Under the pieces are notes generated by a model. The model was given only the letters and a program-made list of their open reading frames with translations. It ran no database searches and was not told the DNA's origin. From assembly GCF_033100095.1 (NCBI RefSeq), contig NZ_CP136921.1, positions 466,501 to 530,500 on the forward strand: 64,000 bases of DNA, given 5' to 3'. Shown piece after piece: positions 28,055 through 37,978 of the stretch (positions are counted from its first letter, which is position 1; each line of letters begins with the position of its first letter). Position numbers and translations under genes: made by a program. This stretch comes from Diaphorobacter limosus. Lineage in GTDB: Bacteria > Pseudomonadota > Gammaproteobacteria > Burkholderiales > Burkholderiaceae_C.

Positions 28055-29663
28055 GTCGGCCCTGCAAAATTCACCGCAACATCCAACCCAGCGATCCACA
28101 GCGGGTTCTGCGCGCCTGCGTGGCCATAGCCAGCGCCGCAGCCCAGATCCACAGTCGTGCGAGCAGGGGCGCAAAAAGCCCCTTGAGGCCCAAACGCACG
28201 ATCGCCCGCAGCAGCCAGCGGATGTTGTAGCCGGCTGCGCACAGCACCGCGTGCAACGCATCGCCCATGGATCCCTTGAGCCAGCACCGATCCATGCCGT
28301 TGTCGTGTTTCAAGTGCCCTATCGCAGGCTCTACCGCTTGCCTTCTCTTGAGCCAGCGCCGATGCGCTGAGGTGAGGCTTTTGAACTTGCCCCGGTGGAT
28401 GATTTCAACGCCCGGGTTGTGTGCATCCACCCCTCTGAAGCCCAGATCGACGACCACCTGCTTGGGGCTGCGGCCCGTGTCTTCGGTCAGGATCGTTACC
28501 TGCTCGAGTTGCTCAGCCAAGGTGTGGCCGTCATAGGGGTTGCCGGTAAAGCTGCGTGCGCCCACCATCAGCCCTTGCCTGTGCGTTACCGCCACGCTGA
28601 CCTTCACGCCGAACTCGTAAGGTTTCCTGGCCTTGCCCTTGCCAATGCACTCGACCTCCGGTGCGTGCATGGCATACAGCTTGTTCTTGTCTTTGGGTTG
28701 CTGGGTGCGGATGCGCTCGGCGCGCTGCATCAGATCGTGCAGGGCGGTCAGCGCCTCGGCCGGCACTTGAGGCATCTGCTTGATCTTGCGCCCCACCTCG
28801 CGCAACACGATGCCGAGGATGGTGCGCTGGCGCTTGACGGTCTTCTTGAGTCGCTTGAACTGCTTGGCATGGGCGTAGCCGCCGGCCTTGCGCCGCAAGG
28901 CCTTGCCTTCGCGCACAAAGGTCTGCTTCAGGGCAATGCCCGCCCGCTTGGCGGCGATCACCACCTTGTGGCGGGCGATCTCCAGCAGGCGTGAGTCCAC
29001 CGGGTGGGCAATGGCCTTCTCCTGCACCGTGGTGTCCACGATCAACCGCTCGAACTCGGCGGGCCCGATGGCCCTGGAGGTGACGGCCGTGTCGATGGTG
29101 GCCTTGAGCAGTTCTTCCACGCCGGCCTCGCCAATCGCTGTACGAAAGCGTCCGATCTGCGTGGCGTCACACGGCAGGCGTGGTTCGTAGAAGCGCATGC
29201 CGCTGAAGTGCTGCCAGACCACGTTCTCCGCCCAGCGCTGCACCAGCTCCTCGTCGCTGAGCTTGTTGGCGTGCTTGAGGTACAGCAGGCTGGCCATCAG
29301 GCGGATGGGCAGGCGCGGACGGCCTGCGGCGGCGACTGCGCCGCCAGCCACTTGCACAGAAGGGCCAAACAGGTCGTCTTGTGCCACTGCACGGCCCTCG
29401 CGTGCCTGGCGAGCAAAGTGCGGTGCCAGCGCTGCCTCGATCTGTGCCCAGGGCAGGCGGCTGGCGAGCACCGCCAGCGGGTGGTGCAGGTCGATCATCT
29501 CGGCCAGTGGTTGGCGGAAGAAGTCGGCGGTTTGACCGGGCTGGGGCATCACAAAACTCTCAGAAATCAATGGCTGGTGAATTGATTCTCGGGGGATGGA
29601 GCTGTCGGGGAAACAGCGCAAACCCAGTGTTTATGGGGGCTGGCTGAGTTTTGCAGGGCCGAC
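28055..29663 (-). mobile_element. IS5-like insertion sequence, copy 1 (in pglX)
   Basis: The element is 1609 bp with terminal inverted repeats GTCGGCCCTGCAAAA and TTTTGCAGGGCCGAC. It is flanked by the perfect 6-bp target duplication TTGATA (28049-28054 and 29664-29669). It is nearly identical to the copy at 42478. Confidence 0.95.
28071..29549 (-). CDS. IS5-like DDE transposase, copy 1
   Basis: The likely start MPQPGQTADFFRQPLAEM lies near 29549; the frame extends upstream to 29621 without a good start signal. The N-terminal DUF772-type domain (RLPIRLMASLLYLKHANKLSDEELVQRW, WQHFSGMRF) is followed by a DDE domain (RLIVDTTVQEKAIAHPVDSRLL, VVVDLGFRGVD, RRQAVEPAIGHLKHDNGMDR). I place it in the IS5/IS1182-like group by these motifs; the exact ISfinder family is not certain, because a 6-bp target duplication is not standard for IS5. 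Confidence 0.88.
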   Translation of the reverse strand: MPQPGQTADFFRQPLAEMIDLHHPLAVLASRLPWAQIEAALAPHFARQAREGRAVAQDDLFGPSVQVAGGAVAAAGRPRLPIRLMASLLYLKHANKLSDEELVQRWAENVVWQHFSGMRFYEPRLPCDATQIGRFRTAIGEAGVEELLKATIDTAVTSRAIGPAEFERLIVDTTVQEKAIAHPVDSRLLEIARHKVVIAAKRAGIALKQTFVREGKALRRKAGGYAHAKQFKRLKKTVKRQRTILGIVLREVGRKIKQMPQVPAEALTALHDLMQRAERIRTQQPKDKNKLYAMHAPEVECIGKGKARKPYEFGVKVSVAVTHRQGLMVGARSFTGNPYDGHTLAEQLEQVTILTEDTGRSPKQVVVDLGFRGVDAHNPGVEIIHRGKFKSLTSAHRRWLKRRQAVEPAIGHLKHDNGMDRCWLKGSMGDALHAVLCAAGYNIRWLLRAIVRLGLKGLFAPLLARLWIWAAALAMATQARRTRCGSLGWMLR

Positions 29664-31557
29664 TTGATAGGTCGACTTCGCTGCCTGCGCAAAGTCGGTC
29701 AGCGCCTTGCGCAAACGCGCCTCTGCGGCCAGCCAGTCCGCCCGCTCCTCTTGGGCAAAGAGACCTGTGCCTTTGCCCACATAGACTTGACGAATCAGGC
29801 TCGGTAGCTCACGTTCCACCTGAAGCAAGACCCCCAGCTCGGGCAGCCCCTTGAGCAACCGCAAAGTCTTGTCAAATAATTCGGCGTCGAGGGGATCCAG
29901 GCTGGACGCGAACTGCTGGCGCAACTCTCGCTCTGCCGGCGGGGCAATGGCAGCGACCACATGACCGTGTTCGATCAACGGGCGGTCTTTGGCCTTGACA
30001 CCTGCTTCGTGCCAGGCGCGCTGGGCCCGCAACCACAGCGCCAAGGAGGCGATTTGGGCGGCACGCGGATCAATGTCCACACCGTAGATGTTGTGCTCGA
30101 TGATCAGGCGAGGAACATCGCGCAGAAATGACTCTTCGTCCGCGAAGGTTTGGCACAGGGGTTTCAGCGAAAGCTGAGGCTGCGTCGACACATCCAGCGA
30201 GCCTGGCCCGTGCTGCTGCTCCCAGGCCCATGCCTCACGGTAGATCTCGGCGAACAGGTCAAAGGCGTAGAGGCCAAAGTGCATGGATCCACAAGCTGGG
30301 TCCAGCAGCTTCAAGGTGCGCGGGTCGCGAACCACATGGAAAGCGATGACGTTCGGCTTTTGCTGCACATCGTCCGCTTTGAGGCGGTCCACGATGGTTT
30401 GGCAAGCACCCACGAACCAGCGATCTTGGTAGACGCTGCCATCGCCACCATGGCGGTCGGCCCGGCAAATGAGAAACACACCGTCCCACAGCTCTTGCGT
30501 GGACAACGATTCATAGCGCTGAGCGCGCAAGGCTGCTTCAAGCCGCTGGAAATAGTCGCCCCAGGTGTCGTTGTGGTGGCGGTCGTAGGTGTTGACGCAG
30601 TGCGCAAACTCGATCATCGCCTGCACACCGGCTTCGCTGGTGTCGAAGGCGGGTAGTTCTGACCACTGGCCTGCTTGAACGAGCGCTGCAACCGAGCCTG
30701 GGCGCAAGTCGTCTGCGTCAAACCGACGGAGAAAAACATCCCGTGAGGTGCAGAGCAGGTACTGGCAGCGGTCCTTGAGCGCGGTGGTGCCTTGGGTGGC
30801 TTGGTACCAGACGCGGCCCAGGGTGTTGTCCACCAAAAACTCAACCACGTAACGCGGCGTGAAGAACTGGTTGCGAACAGCCAGCTCACGGCTGTTGCGC
30901 GGCGCCTGGCTGGCCTCGCGCATCGCCTTGCGCTCTTCTTTCGAGTTGAAGTACTGGTAGATCCACCCGATGGTTTCGTCTTCAGCCCACAAGGGGGTGA
31001 TGTCGGGGTGGTTCAATTCGTCCAGCAAGGCGCGCAGCGCCGTCTCGCGCGGGAACAGCAGGCCGTTGGCCGCAAAACGATCGAACAGGCCTTGCAGCTC
31101 TTGAGCCAGTTCGTCGAACAGGCTGAACAGGTAGGCCTGATAGGCCTGCCCGGTTTCCCCCAGAGCGGTGCCGGCCAAGCGTGCGTAGCTTTGAAAGCCT
31201 CTGGACTGGTAGGCCTTGCTGACCGACTCGAACAGCTGGCCGCGAGCCTCCATCATCAACAGCGCGGCCATGCGGTTGAGCACGGTAAAGGCCTGCTCGC
31301 GCACCATGCGATCGATGACGGCGATGCGGTGTTCGGTATCGTCCGCGTCAGCGCCCAGGTAGTGGCCCAGCACCTGGCGCAGCACTTGGGCGGTGTGGCG
31401 TTGGCGATCGTCCAGGTGGGTCAGCCGCGCCATGGGCGTGACGTCACCGGTTCTGGGGTCCAGGCCATAGACCTGCTGCAGCTGGATGCTGAAGTCGTCA
31501 CTGAGCAAGGCCCGGCAGGCGTTGACCAGTTTCTGCAGGCGCCCGCGGGTGTTTTGG

Positions 31558-32949
31558 AGCTTGTCAGAAATTTTGTGTGTGAGGCATAGCATGTCGACAA
31601 GGAGCATGAATGCCACGCAAGACCAAACCCACCGCTTTGGCGGACCAGGCGGCACAGCCGCAATTTCACATCCCGGCCGAGCTGCTTGACCAGTTGGTGA
31701 CCGGGCCCATGACGCCAGGCCAAGTCCAAGGGCTGTTCGATCAGTTCAAGAAGTCAATTCTTGAGCGGGCGCTGGGCGCCGAGATGAGTCATCACCTAGG
31801 CTATGCGCCCGGCCAAGCCAAGCCCACAGGCGGATCAGCCAACCACCGCAACGGCAAGAGCACCAAGACCGTACTGACCGATGTGGGGGCGCTGCGCATC
31901 GATGTCCCACGCGATCGCGAAGGCAGCTTCGAGCCGCAGCTCATTGGCAAGCACGAGCGGCGCTTTACGGGTTTCGACGACAAGATCATCGCCATGTACG
32001 CACGCGGCATGACGGTGCGCGAGATCCAGGGTTTCCTGGCTGAGATGTACTCGGTGGACGTCTCGCCCGAGCTCATCAGCCGTGTCACCGATGAGGTGAT
32101 GGGCGAGGTCACGGCCTGGCAGACACGGCCGCTGGAGGCGATGTACCCGGTGGTGTTCTTCGATGCGCTGCGGGTCAAGATTCGCGAGGATGCGGTGGTG
32201 CGCTCCAAGGCCGTCTACCTGGCGCTGGGCGTACTGCCTGACGGCTCGCGCGACATCCTGGGAATCTGGATCGAGAACACCGAGGGGCGAAGTTCTGGAT
32301 GAAGGTCTTCAACGATCTGAAGACGCGCGGGGTGCAGGACATCCTGATTGCCGTCACCGACGGCCTCAAGGGCATGCCAGAGGCGCTGGGCGCAGTGTTC
32401 CCGGCGACGACGCTGCAGACCTGCATCGTGCACCTGATCCGGGGTGGCCTGGACTTTGCGTCATGGAAAGACCGCAAGGCGCTGGCCGCAGCCATCAAAC
32501 CCATCTACACCGCGGTGAGCGCCGAGGCGGCCGAGGCCGAGTTGGATGCGTTTGCGGCCGGCCCCTGGGGGCAGCGGTTCCCGACCGTGGTCAGCGCCTG
32601 GCGCCGGGCCTGGGACAAGGTCATCCCGTTCTTCGCCTTCCCGCCCGAGGTGCGGCGCGTGATCTACACCACCAACGCCATCGAGAGCGTGAACGCACGG
32701 CTGCGCAAGATCATCAAAACGCGCGGCCACTTCCCCAGCGACGAGGCGGCCACCAAGCTGATCTGGCTGGCGCTGCGCAACATCACCGCGGACTGGGGGC
32801 GGGCGGCCAACCACTGGAAATCAGCGATGAACCAATTTGCGATCCTCTACGAGGACCGATTTACCAGATCGGGCCAGTAAGATCACCAAGCCGCCTCACG
32901 ATTGAGTGACGGATTCAACAGCCTCACACACAGAAATCCTGACACTCCC
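31558..32949 (+). mobile_element. IS256-family element, copy D (in pglX start)
   Basis: The element is 1392 bp, with end AGCTTGTCAG at 31558 and end CTGACACTCCC at 32949. It is flanked by the perfect 9-bp duplication GTGTTTTGG (31549-31557 and 32950-32958). It lies in codons 4-7 of pglX in the opposite orientation, and is one base shorter than copies A and C. Confidence 0.95.
31610..32880 (+). pseudogene. IS256-family transposase, copy D, frameshifted
   Basis: The sequence is the same as copy A, but a run of five G after ..IENTE is four G here (near 32284). This splits the gene into frames 31610-32302 and 32299-32880. Restoring one G gives the complete 423-residue transposase. Because the change is in a homopolymer, a sequencing error cannot be excluded. 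Confidence 0.88.
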
Positions 32950-32971
32950 GTGTTTTGGTCGAACGCCATGC

Positions 32972-35900
32972 TCACTCGTCTCCCAGTTCAATGCTCAGGT
33001 CAAACGCGTGGGCGTACTTGAGTTCGCCTCGCACCTGTTGCAGGTTGGCGATGAGCGTGTCCAGGTCTTCGAGTTTGGTGATCTGACGCCGCGCTGTGAC
33101 CTTGTGGGCGATGGGCTTGCGCGGCTCCTGGGCCACGCCTTCCACCACTTTGGGTTGAGCCGCCTCCAGCTCTTCTTTGATGCGTTGCTGCCCCAGCTTC
33201 TCAATGCGGTGCTTGAGGGTCTGCACCAGGGACTGCAGTTCGTAGTCGGTGTTGAGGGTGGTGGTCAGCCCGGTCAGGTCTGCTGGGGCTTGCACCACCA
33301 AGCGGTCTAGGCTACCTAGCAATTCGGTTTGTTCCTGCTGGGTGAGCTTGGCCCACTCGGGCACGCGCTTGAGGTCCACCTCGGCGTCTTTGACGCGCTG
33401 CTTGATGAGATCCTGCATGGCCAGCACGGTGTCGCGCACGCGGGCGCGAAGCGTGGTGAGGCTGGTGTTGAAGTCGGCCGCGTAGCGGAAAAAGTCTGCC
33501 TGCTGCAGGCGTTGCTGGATCAGGGCCAGGTCTTCTGACAACTCTTCTTTCAGCGTGGCCAGCAGGGCCACATTGGGCAGGCTGCCGATGGTAGAGCAGT
33601 GTTTGCCCAGCTCCTGCAGTGTGGGTTCCAGGCCCTGCTCCAACTTGAGCTTGACCTCTGCCGCCCACTTGAGGCTGTTGAAGAGTTCGGACGCTTCGTT
33701 GCCCAGGCGACGTGGAGCGTCCGACGCATCGGTCAGCAGCACGTCGTTGATTTCTTGCGTCAAGCTCTCCAGGCGGTCGACTCCAGGCAGGTTCAGCGCG
33801 CGGACCTTTTCTGTCAACGGCCCGTACTGGTGCTGCAGCTGGGTGAACAGCTTGGTGGTGACTTTGCTGATCTCGTCTTCCAGTGGAATGACGGAGTCGC
33901 CGGTCAGCTCGGTGAGGCGTGTGGCGGCACGAGCCAGCACTTCGTTCGACGGTCTGTCGCCACCCCGCAGCGCAATACCAATGCTCTTGAACGCGTTGTT
34001 GGTCTTGAGGGCGTCAATGGCTTGTTGGCCGTTGACGGTGACCTCGCGCCCAGCCACCTTGAGCTTGATTTCTCCAGCCACCAGCATGGCTGCCAGAACG
34101 TAGCGCAAGGTGTCGGGTGACCAGCCAAACGGCGCGTCGCTGAACACATCGGTCAGGCGCTTGCCTTCGACCATACCGTTGCGGTCGATGTGGTCGCGGA
34201 TGCTGATCATGGCCAGGTGGTCGGTGCGCACGCTGTGGCGTCCGCCCTGGGTCTGCACCAGGTTCAACGGGTCGATGGCGCTGGTGATGCCCGCGAGGTT
34301 GCCGGTTCGCAAGAACCTTTCCGCCAGATCGGTGCCCGCGCGCACGGGCGCTTCGGCATAGCGGTCGAAGACCTGCTCAGCCACTTCGCTCAGGTGTTTG
34401 CGAGCGGCCTCCAACAGATCGGCCGACAAGGTGTCCACCGCCACCACCTGGCCGCGGAAGATGAACGAGCCTTGCAGCAGGCTGCGCTGGATTTGCAGAC
34501 GCAACTTGCCGGCCAACTGTTCGGCACGGTCGGCCTGGCCGTTGCAGTACTCGCGGATCTCTTGGTCCGGGTCGTTGCGGTAGCGGGTGGCGATTTCGCG
34601 GCAACGGAAGATGTCGGCGGTGAGCTCGTCCATTTCCGGCGTGGTGCGTCCGACCAGGAAGATGTTGAAGCGGGAGCTGTTGTGGCGCGACTCGTCGGTG
34701 AGGCGGGTGCGCACACTGTCCACCTCTTTGGGGTCCGACAGCTCCACCACGGTTTGAATGGGGTTGCGCTCACCCGCCAAGGCCGCAGGAATGCCACCAG
34801 CGGACTGCGACTTCAAACCCGTGGACACGCCGTAAGAGCCGTGAAGCTGCGTGGTGGGCAGCGGGGCGTAGACGCCGGTCAATGCTTCGTTGACGATGCG
34901 GCGTAGTTCCACGCCGCGCAGGGCGACTTGGCTGCGCTCTTGCTCGATGTTGTTGAGCTTTTCGCTGAAGAAGCAGAGGTTGCCGTCTTGTTCGCCAAAC
35001 GGCACGATGGGGTCGTTGATCAGGTCTTCAACGGCCTTGGCGATGGCGTCTGCCTGCGAGGAGGCGGACACGCTGCCGTGCATGAGGCTGGTGACGTTCT
35101 GGCGGGTGATGGGCAGGTTGCCCAGGATCTGCAACACCGCGACGGTCTTGGCGATGTCTTGGTGCAGCGCCGAATGGGTGAAGCGGATCTTGGTGACCTT
35201 CTCCACCGCTGCGTGCAGCGAGGCGAAGGCGCGTTTGATGTCTTTGTCCAGCGCGTCGAACAATGTGACCGTGGTGGCCAGCCAGCCCACAGGCTGCTCC
35301 GCTACTGCTGGCTTGCCTTCAGACCCATCGATCAAGATGTCTTGCACCACCTTGATGGCCGACCGCAGGCCGATGCCGCCGGTGGACTTGGCCAGCGCGC
35401 CCAGCAGGTGCAGCAGGATGTCGAAGTGCGAGGGCAGGAACGGGTACAGGTCGGTGAAGGCCTTGCGGTCGAAATCCACGCCGTAGACACGCGCGTCCAC
35501 CAGCTTGGTGTTCTGGCGCAGCTGCTGGCCATATTGGTCAAACAGCTTGCCCAGTTCGGCTTCAGCCGCTGCAGACTTGCCCAGCAAGCGCGTGTAGCAA
35601 ATCTCTTTGATGTCGTTGGATTCGAGCGCGATCTGGATCGGGAAGCGGTCGTTGAGCTTGAACAGCTCGGGCGAGTTCAAAGCTGCCTTGGTGTCGTCAG
35701 CGGTCAGCGTTTGCTGAGCGGTACCCACGATCCAGACCTTGCCATCACCGATGTTCTTGAGGTTCTTGGCCAGGCCATCGAGGTTCAGGATCAGATTGGG
35801 ACGCGGCCCCACGTACTGCCCCACTTCATCGATGATGAAAATGATGTATTCCTTGCCAGAGGCTTCTCGGGCGATCTCCAGCATTTCGCGAACGCGGTCG

Positions 35901-36619
35901 TTCTCGAACACGACGATTTCGCTGGCTTCGGTGGTGAAGGACGTGGTCGTCTTGAACAGGTTGGGGTACAGCTTGTGGGCGATCTCCGGGATGAGGCTGT
36001 CCACCACGAGTTCGTCGTTGCGGTAGTTGGCCCATTCCTCGCCACCGGCCGTCTCCTTGAAGAGCGCCAGGAATTCGTCGTACCGCTTTTCCTTCTTGAG
36101 CTTGCGCTCCAGGGCGGCCACCTTGAGGTTGCGCGAGTAGCCCGCCCACTGAAGCACCTTGTAGAACAAGACGGTGGAGACTTCCTCCATGGTGGCACCT
36201 GCCACTTGCTCGCTGGCCAGGTCCAGCATCAGCACGGCGGCGGGGAAGCGTTTGGCCACGCTGGACAGCAGCGCCTTGGTGCTCTGGCGCTTCAGGCGGT
36301 CCTGCAGGTGCTGGATGAAGGGGATGCCATCGATCTTGATGCTGTCATCGAAGGCCAGGCCGAGGTATTTGGTGAACGAGCTCTTGCCCGAGCCATAGAA
36401 GCCGGACACCCACACACCCACTTCGTTTTCGCCGCCAACGTCCATGGCGGCTTCCATCTTGAGCAGCAGGTTTTCAAACTGCTCGTCGATGCTGTCGGTC
36501 ACCACATATTCGGAGATTTCGGACCGGAGTCTGGCCTCCTGCGAAACACCGTAGGTGATGACCTTTTCGATGCTGCGATGGATGTTCTTGGATGGGTCGA
36601 AAAGCTGCTTGATGTTCAT
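32972..36619 (-). CDS. brxC: BREX P-loop ATPase BrxC
   Basis: This 1215-residue protein has Walker A GFYGSGKS (residues 73-80), Walker B YIIFIIDEVGQ (about 258-268) and a long helical C-terminal region with coiled-coil segments. The N-terminus (MNIKQLFDPSKNIHRSIEKVITYG) and DUF499-like core fit the BrxC/PglY family, a core BREX ATPase needed for both defence and methylation. It lies 20 bases after brxB and its stop is two bases before the pglX start. The frame is intact. Confidence 0.95.
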   Translation of the reverse strand: MNIKQLFDPSKNIHRSIEKVITYGVSQEARLRSEISEYVVTDSIDEQFENLLLKMEAAMDVGGENEVGVWVSGFYGSGKSSFTKYLGLAFDDSIKIDGIPFIQHLQDRLKRQSTKALLSSVAKRFPAAVLMLDLASEQVAGATMEEVSTVLFYKVLQWAGYSRNLKVAALERKLKKEKRYDEFLALFKETAGGEEWANYRNDELVVDSLIPEIAHKLYPNLFKTTTSFTTEASEIVVFENDRVREMLEIAREASGKEYIIFIIDEVGQYVGPRPNLILNLDGLAKNLKNIGDGKVWIVGTAQQTLTADDTKAALNSPELFKLNDRFPIQIALESNDIKEICYTRLLGKSAAAEAELGKLFDQYGQQLRQNTKLVDARVYGVDFDRKAFTDLYPFLPSHFDILLHLLGALAKSTGGIGLRSAIKVVQDILIDGSEGKPAVAEQPVGWLATTVTLFDALDKDIKRAFASLHAAVEKVTKIRFTHSALHQDIAKTVAVLQILGNLPITRQNVTSLMHGSVSASSQADAIAKAVEDLINDPIVPFGEQDGNLCFFSEKLNNIEQERSQVALRGVELRRIVNEALTGVYAPLPTTQLHGSYGVSTGLKSQSAGGIPAALAGERNPIQTVVELSDPKEVDSVRTRLTDESRHNSSRFNIFLVGRTTPEMDELTADIFRCREIATRYRNDPDQEIREYCNGQADRAEQLAGKLRLQIQRSLLQGSFIFRGQVVAVDTLSADLLEAARKHLSEVAEQVFDRYAEAPVRAGTDLAERFLRTGNLAGITSAIDPLNLVQTQGGRHSVRTDHLAMISIRDHIDRNGMVEGKRLTDVFSDAPFGWSPDTLRYVLAAMLVAGEIKLKVAGREVTVNGQQAIDALKTNNAFKSIGIALRGGDRPSNEVLARAATRLTELTGDSVIPLEDEISKVTTKLFTQLQHQYGPLTEKVRALNLPGVDRLESLTQEINDVLLTDASDAPRRLGNEASELFNSLKWAAEVKLKLEQGLEPTLQELGKHCSTIGSLPNVALLATLKEELSEDLALIQQRLQQADFFRYAADFNTSLTTLRARVRDTVLAMQDLIKQRVKDAEVDLKRVPEWAKLTQQEQTELLGSLDRLVVQAPADLTGLTTTLNTDYELQSLVQTLKHRIEKLGQQRIKEELEAAQPKVVEGVAQEPRKPIAHKVTARRQITKLEDLDTLIANLQQVRGELKYAHAFDLSIELGDE

Positions 36620-36639
36620 ATTGTGATTCCCTGCCTGGA

Positions 36640-37212
36640 TCAGCCACCCACGTGAACCGACCGGTAGTTACCGTCGTCTGGATAGAAGCCCAAAAATTTC
36701 AGCCGTGTCTTGCCGGTGCGCACGCCCGGGTAAAGGAACACGGTGGGCACATGAAACTTGCCCTGGAGCTTGCCTTCGATCACGCCGATGCGTGTGTAGG
36801 GGTGGAGAGCTTCCAGGTCGGTGACCATCAGGATGGCTTTGGTCTTGCCTTCCAGTTCAGCCAACTTGGCCTCAATGCGTGCCTGCAGCGCCCCGTTGCT
36901 GATGGCGTTGGCCAGCGAAGCGTTGGTCTTGTCCCAAGCCTGAGGGGCCTTCTGGTCCGCAGCCACCCAAATCTTGCGCAGCGGCGCCTTTTCGATGATG
37001 TCGGCCACATGCTCAGCGATGGAGAAAGTAGCGACGTCCCAGCCTTCGTTTTTGAGCCGATGAACCCACGCTGGCGTCTCGCGCTTAACGTTCAGGATCT
37101 GGCTGGGCGAGAAGACCAAGTAGAAGATGGGCTCGAAGCTGGCGTGACCAAATTCCCGCCCTTGCTTGATACGCTCCATGAGCTCGTTGAAGTCAGCCTT
37201 GAGCGATGACAT
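36640..37212 (-). CDS. brxB: BREX protein BrxB (DUF1788)
   Basis: This 190-residue protein begins MSSLKADFNELMERIKQG and contains the DUF1788 pattern: REFGHASFEPIFYLVFSPSQIL near the N-terminus and HPYTRIGVIEGKLQGKFHVPTVFLYPG near the C-terminus. BrxB is required for BREX defence and methylation, with no known enzymatic activity. It overlaps the end of brxA by 20 bases. Confidence 0.95.
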   Translation of the reverse strand: MSSLKADFNELMERIKQGREFGHASFEPIFYLVFSPSQILNVKRETPAWVHRLKNEGWDVATFSIAEHVADIIEKAPLRKIWVAADQKAPQAWDKTNASLANAISNGALQARIEAKLAELEGKTKAILMVTDLEALHPYTRIGVIEGKLQGKFHVPTVFLYPGVRTGKTRLKFLGFYPDDGNYRSVHVGG

Positions 37213-37978
37213 CGATCACTTCCTCCATATTCTTGTAGGTCCACCCAATGTGGACAACATCGGATGCCGCTTGGAAAATCAGGTGCCCCTGCAGCGATAG
37301 GCGTTTGAGTTGGTCCCTAACGTCGTGCGGCTCCAAGCCAAAGAGTTTCCAGTCTGGATGTGAGACCACCTGGTTGTCGCCCAAGCCACTGAACCGAAGC
37401 TCATAAGCCAGGTAGAGGGCCACCTTGGGTTGAATCCGGTATGGGGCCACGGAGCGCTTGTGCCGACCGGTCACCGTCAAGAGACCGTAGTCCACACAGC
37501 AGCCGATCAGGTACGAGGCGATGCGCTTGATCGTGATATCGGACCAAGGCTTCTGCGTCTTGCCTTCGCGCACGCTGTTGGCGACAAAGGTGCGGGCATC
37601 TTCCAGCTCCAGGTCGTTCCGACCTGCGGCATATCGGGGCCAGAAGACTTCACAAACGAAATCGGCCAGGACGAGGTTGGCCCGGGCCGTGTAGAGAAAA
37701 AACAGTTGCGCAAGTTCGGCCGACGAAAGCTGGGGAACCATGCGCTGAAGATGGGATGACACGCCAGAGCTACGCAAGTACCTGGGCGCAAAACACTCTA
37801 CGACGATGTTGCGCAAGCGGCGAGCTGTCACTAACGGGAACCGACCCGAGGCCAGCGCAGCATCGTACAAGGCTGGCGCCGACATGCCAGGTTGGTAGAC
37901 CTCCAGCAGCTGCTTGGTTTCTTCGATCAGCCCCAACCCTGCTTGCAACTGGGTGGTGTAGTACCGCGGATCGCTCAC
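37193..37978 (-). CDS. brxA: BREX protein BrxA (DUF1819)
   Basis: This 261-residue small helical protein of the BrxA family (YYTTQLQAGLGLIEETKQLLEVY, YAAGRNDLELEDARTFVANSV) is built from winged-helix-like domains and in characterised systems binds DNA. The start is a GTG at 37978 that overlaps the stop of the upstream brxE-derived frame by four bases (GTGA), so it is translationally coupled to it. Its first 45 codons are duplicated at 38456-38589. Confidence 0.94.
   Translation of the reverse strand: MSDPRYYTTQLQAGLGLIEETKQLLEVYQPGMSAPALYDAALASGRFPLVTARRLRNIVVECFAPRYLRSSGVSSHLQRMVPQLSSAELAQLFFLYTARANLVLADFVCEVFWPRYAAGRNDLELEDARTFVANSVREGKTQKPWSDITIKRIASYLIGCCVDYGLLTVTGRHKRSVAPYRIQPKVALYLAYELRFSGLGDNQVVSHPDWKLFGLEPHDVRDQLKRLSLQGHLIFQAASDVVHIGWTYKNMEEVIDVIAQG

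Larger units (their letters stand above)
27668..32969 (-). pseudogene. pglX: BREX adenine methyltransferase PglX, N-terminal half, interrupted by two insertion sequences
   Basis: The start is the ATG at 32969, two bases after the brxC stop. The coding order on the complement is MAFDQNTRGRL (split by IS256 copy D), then about 630 codons (31557-29664), then an IS5-like element, then 27668-28054. Removing both elements and one target repeat each restores the frame exactly (..FDQNTRG.. and ..STYQGRLFAQD..), giving 761 codons. Motif I is LDPACGSMHFGL and motif IV is VVMNPPFG, an N6-adenine methyltransferase signature. PglX marks host DNA and is needed for defence in characterised type 1 BREX. As it stands no full protein can be made. 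Confidence 0.93.

Noticed and set aside
28071..28261. Reading frame joining pglX to the IS5-like element
   Set aside because: It arises from the insertion junction; the family match stops exactly at the terminal repeat.
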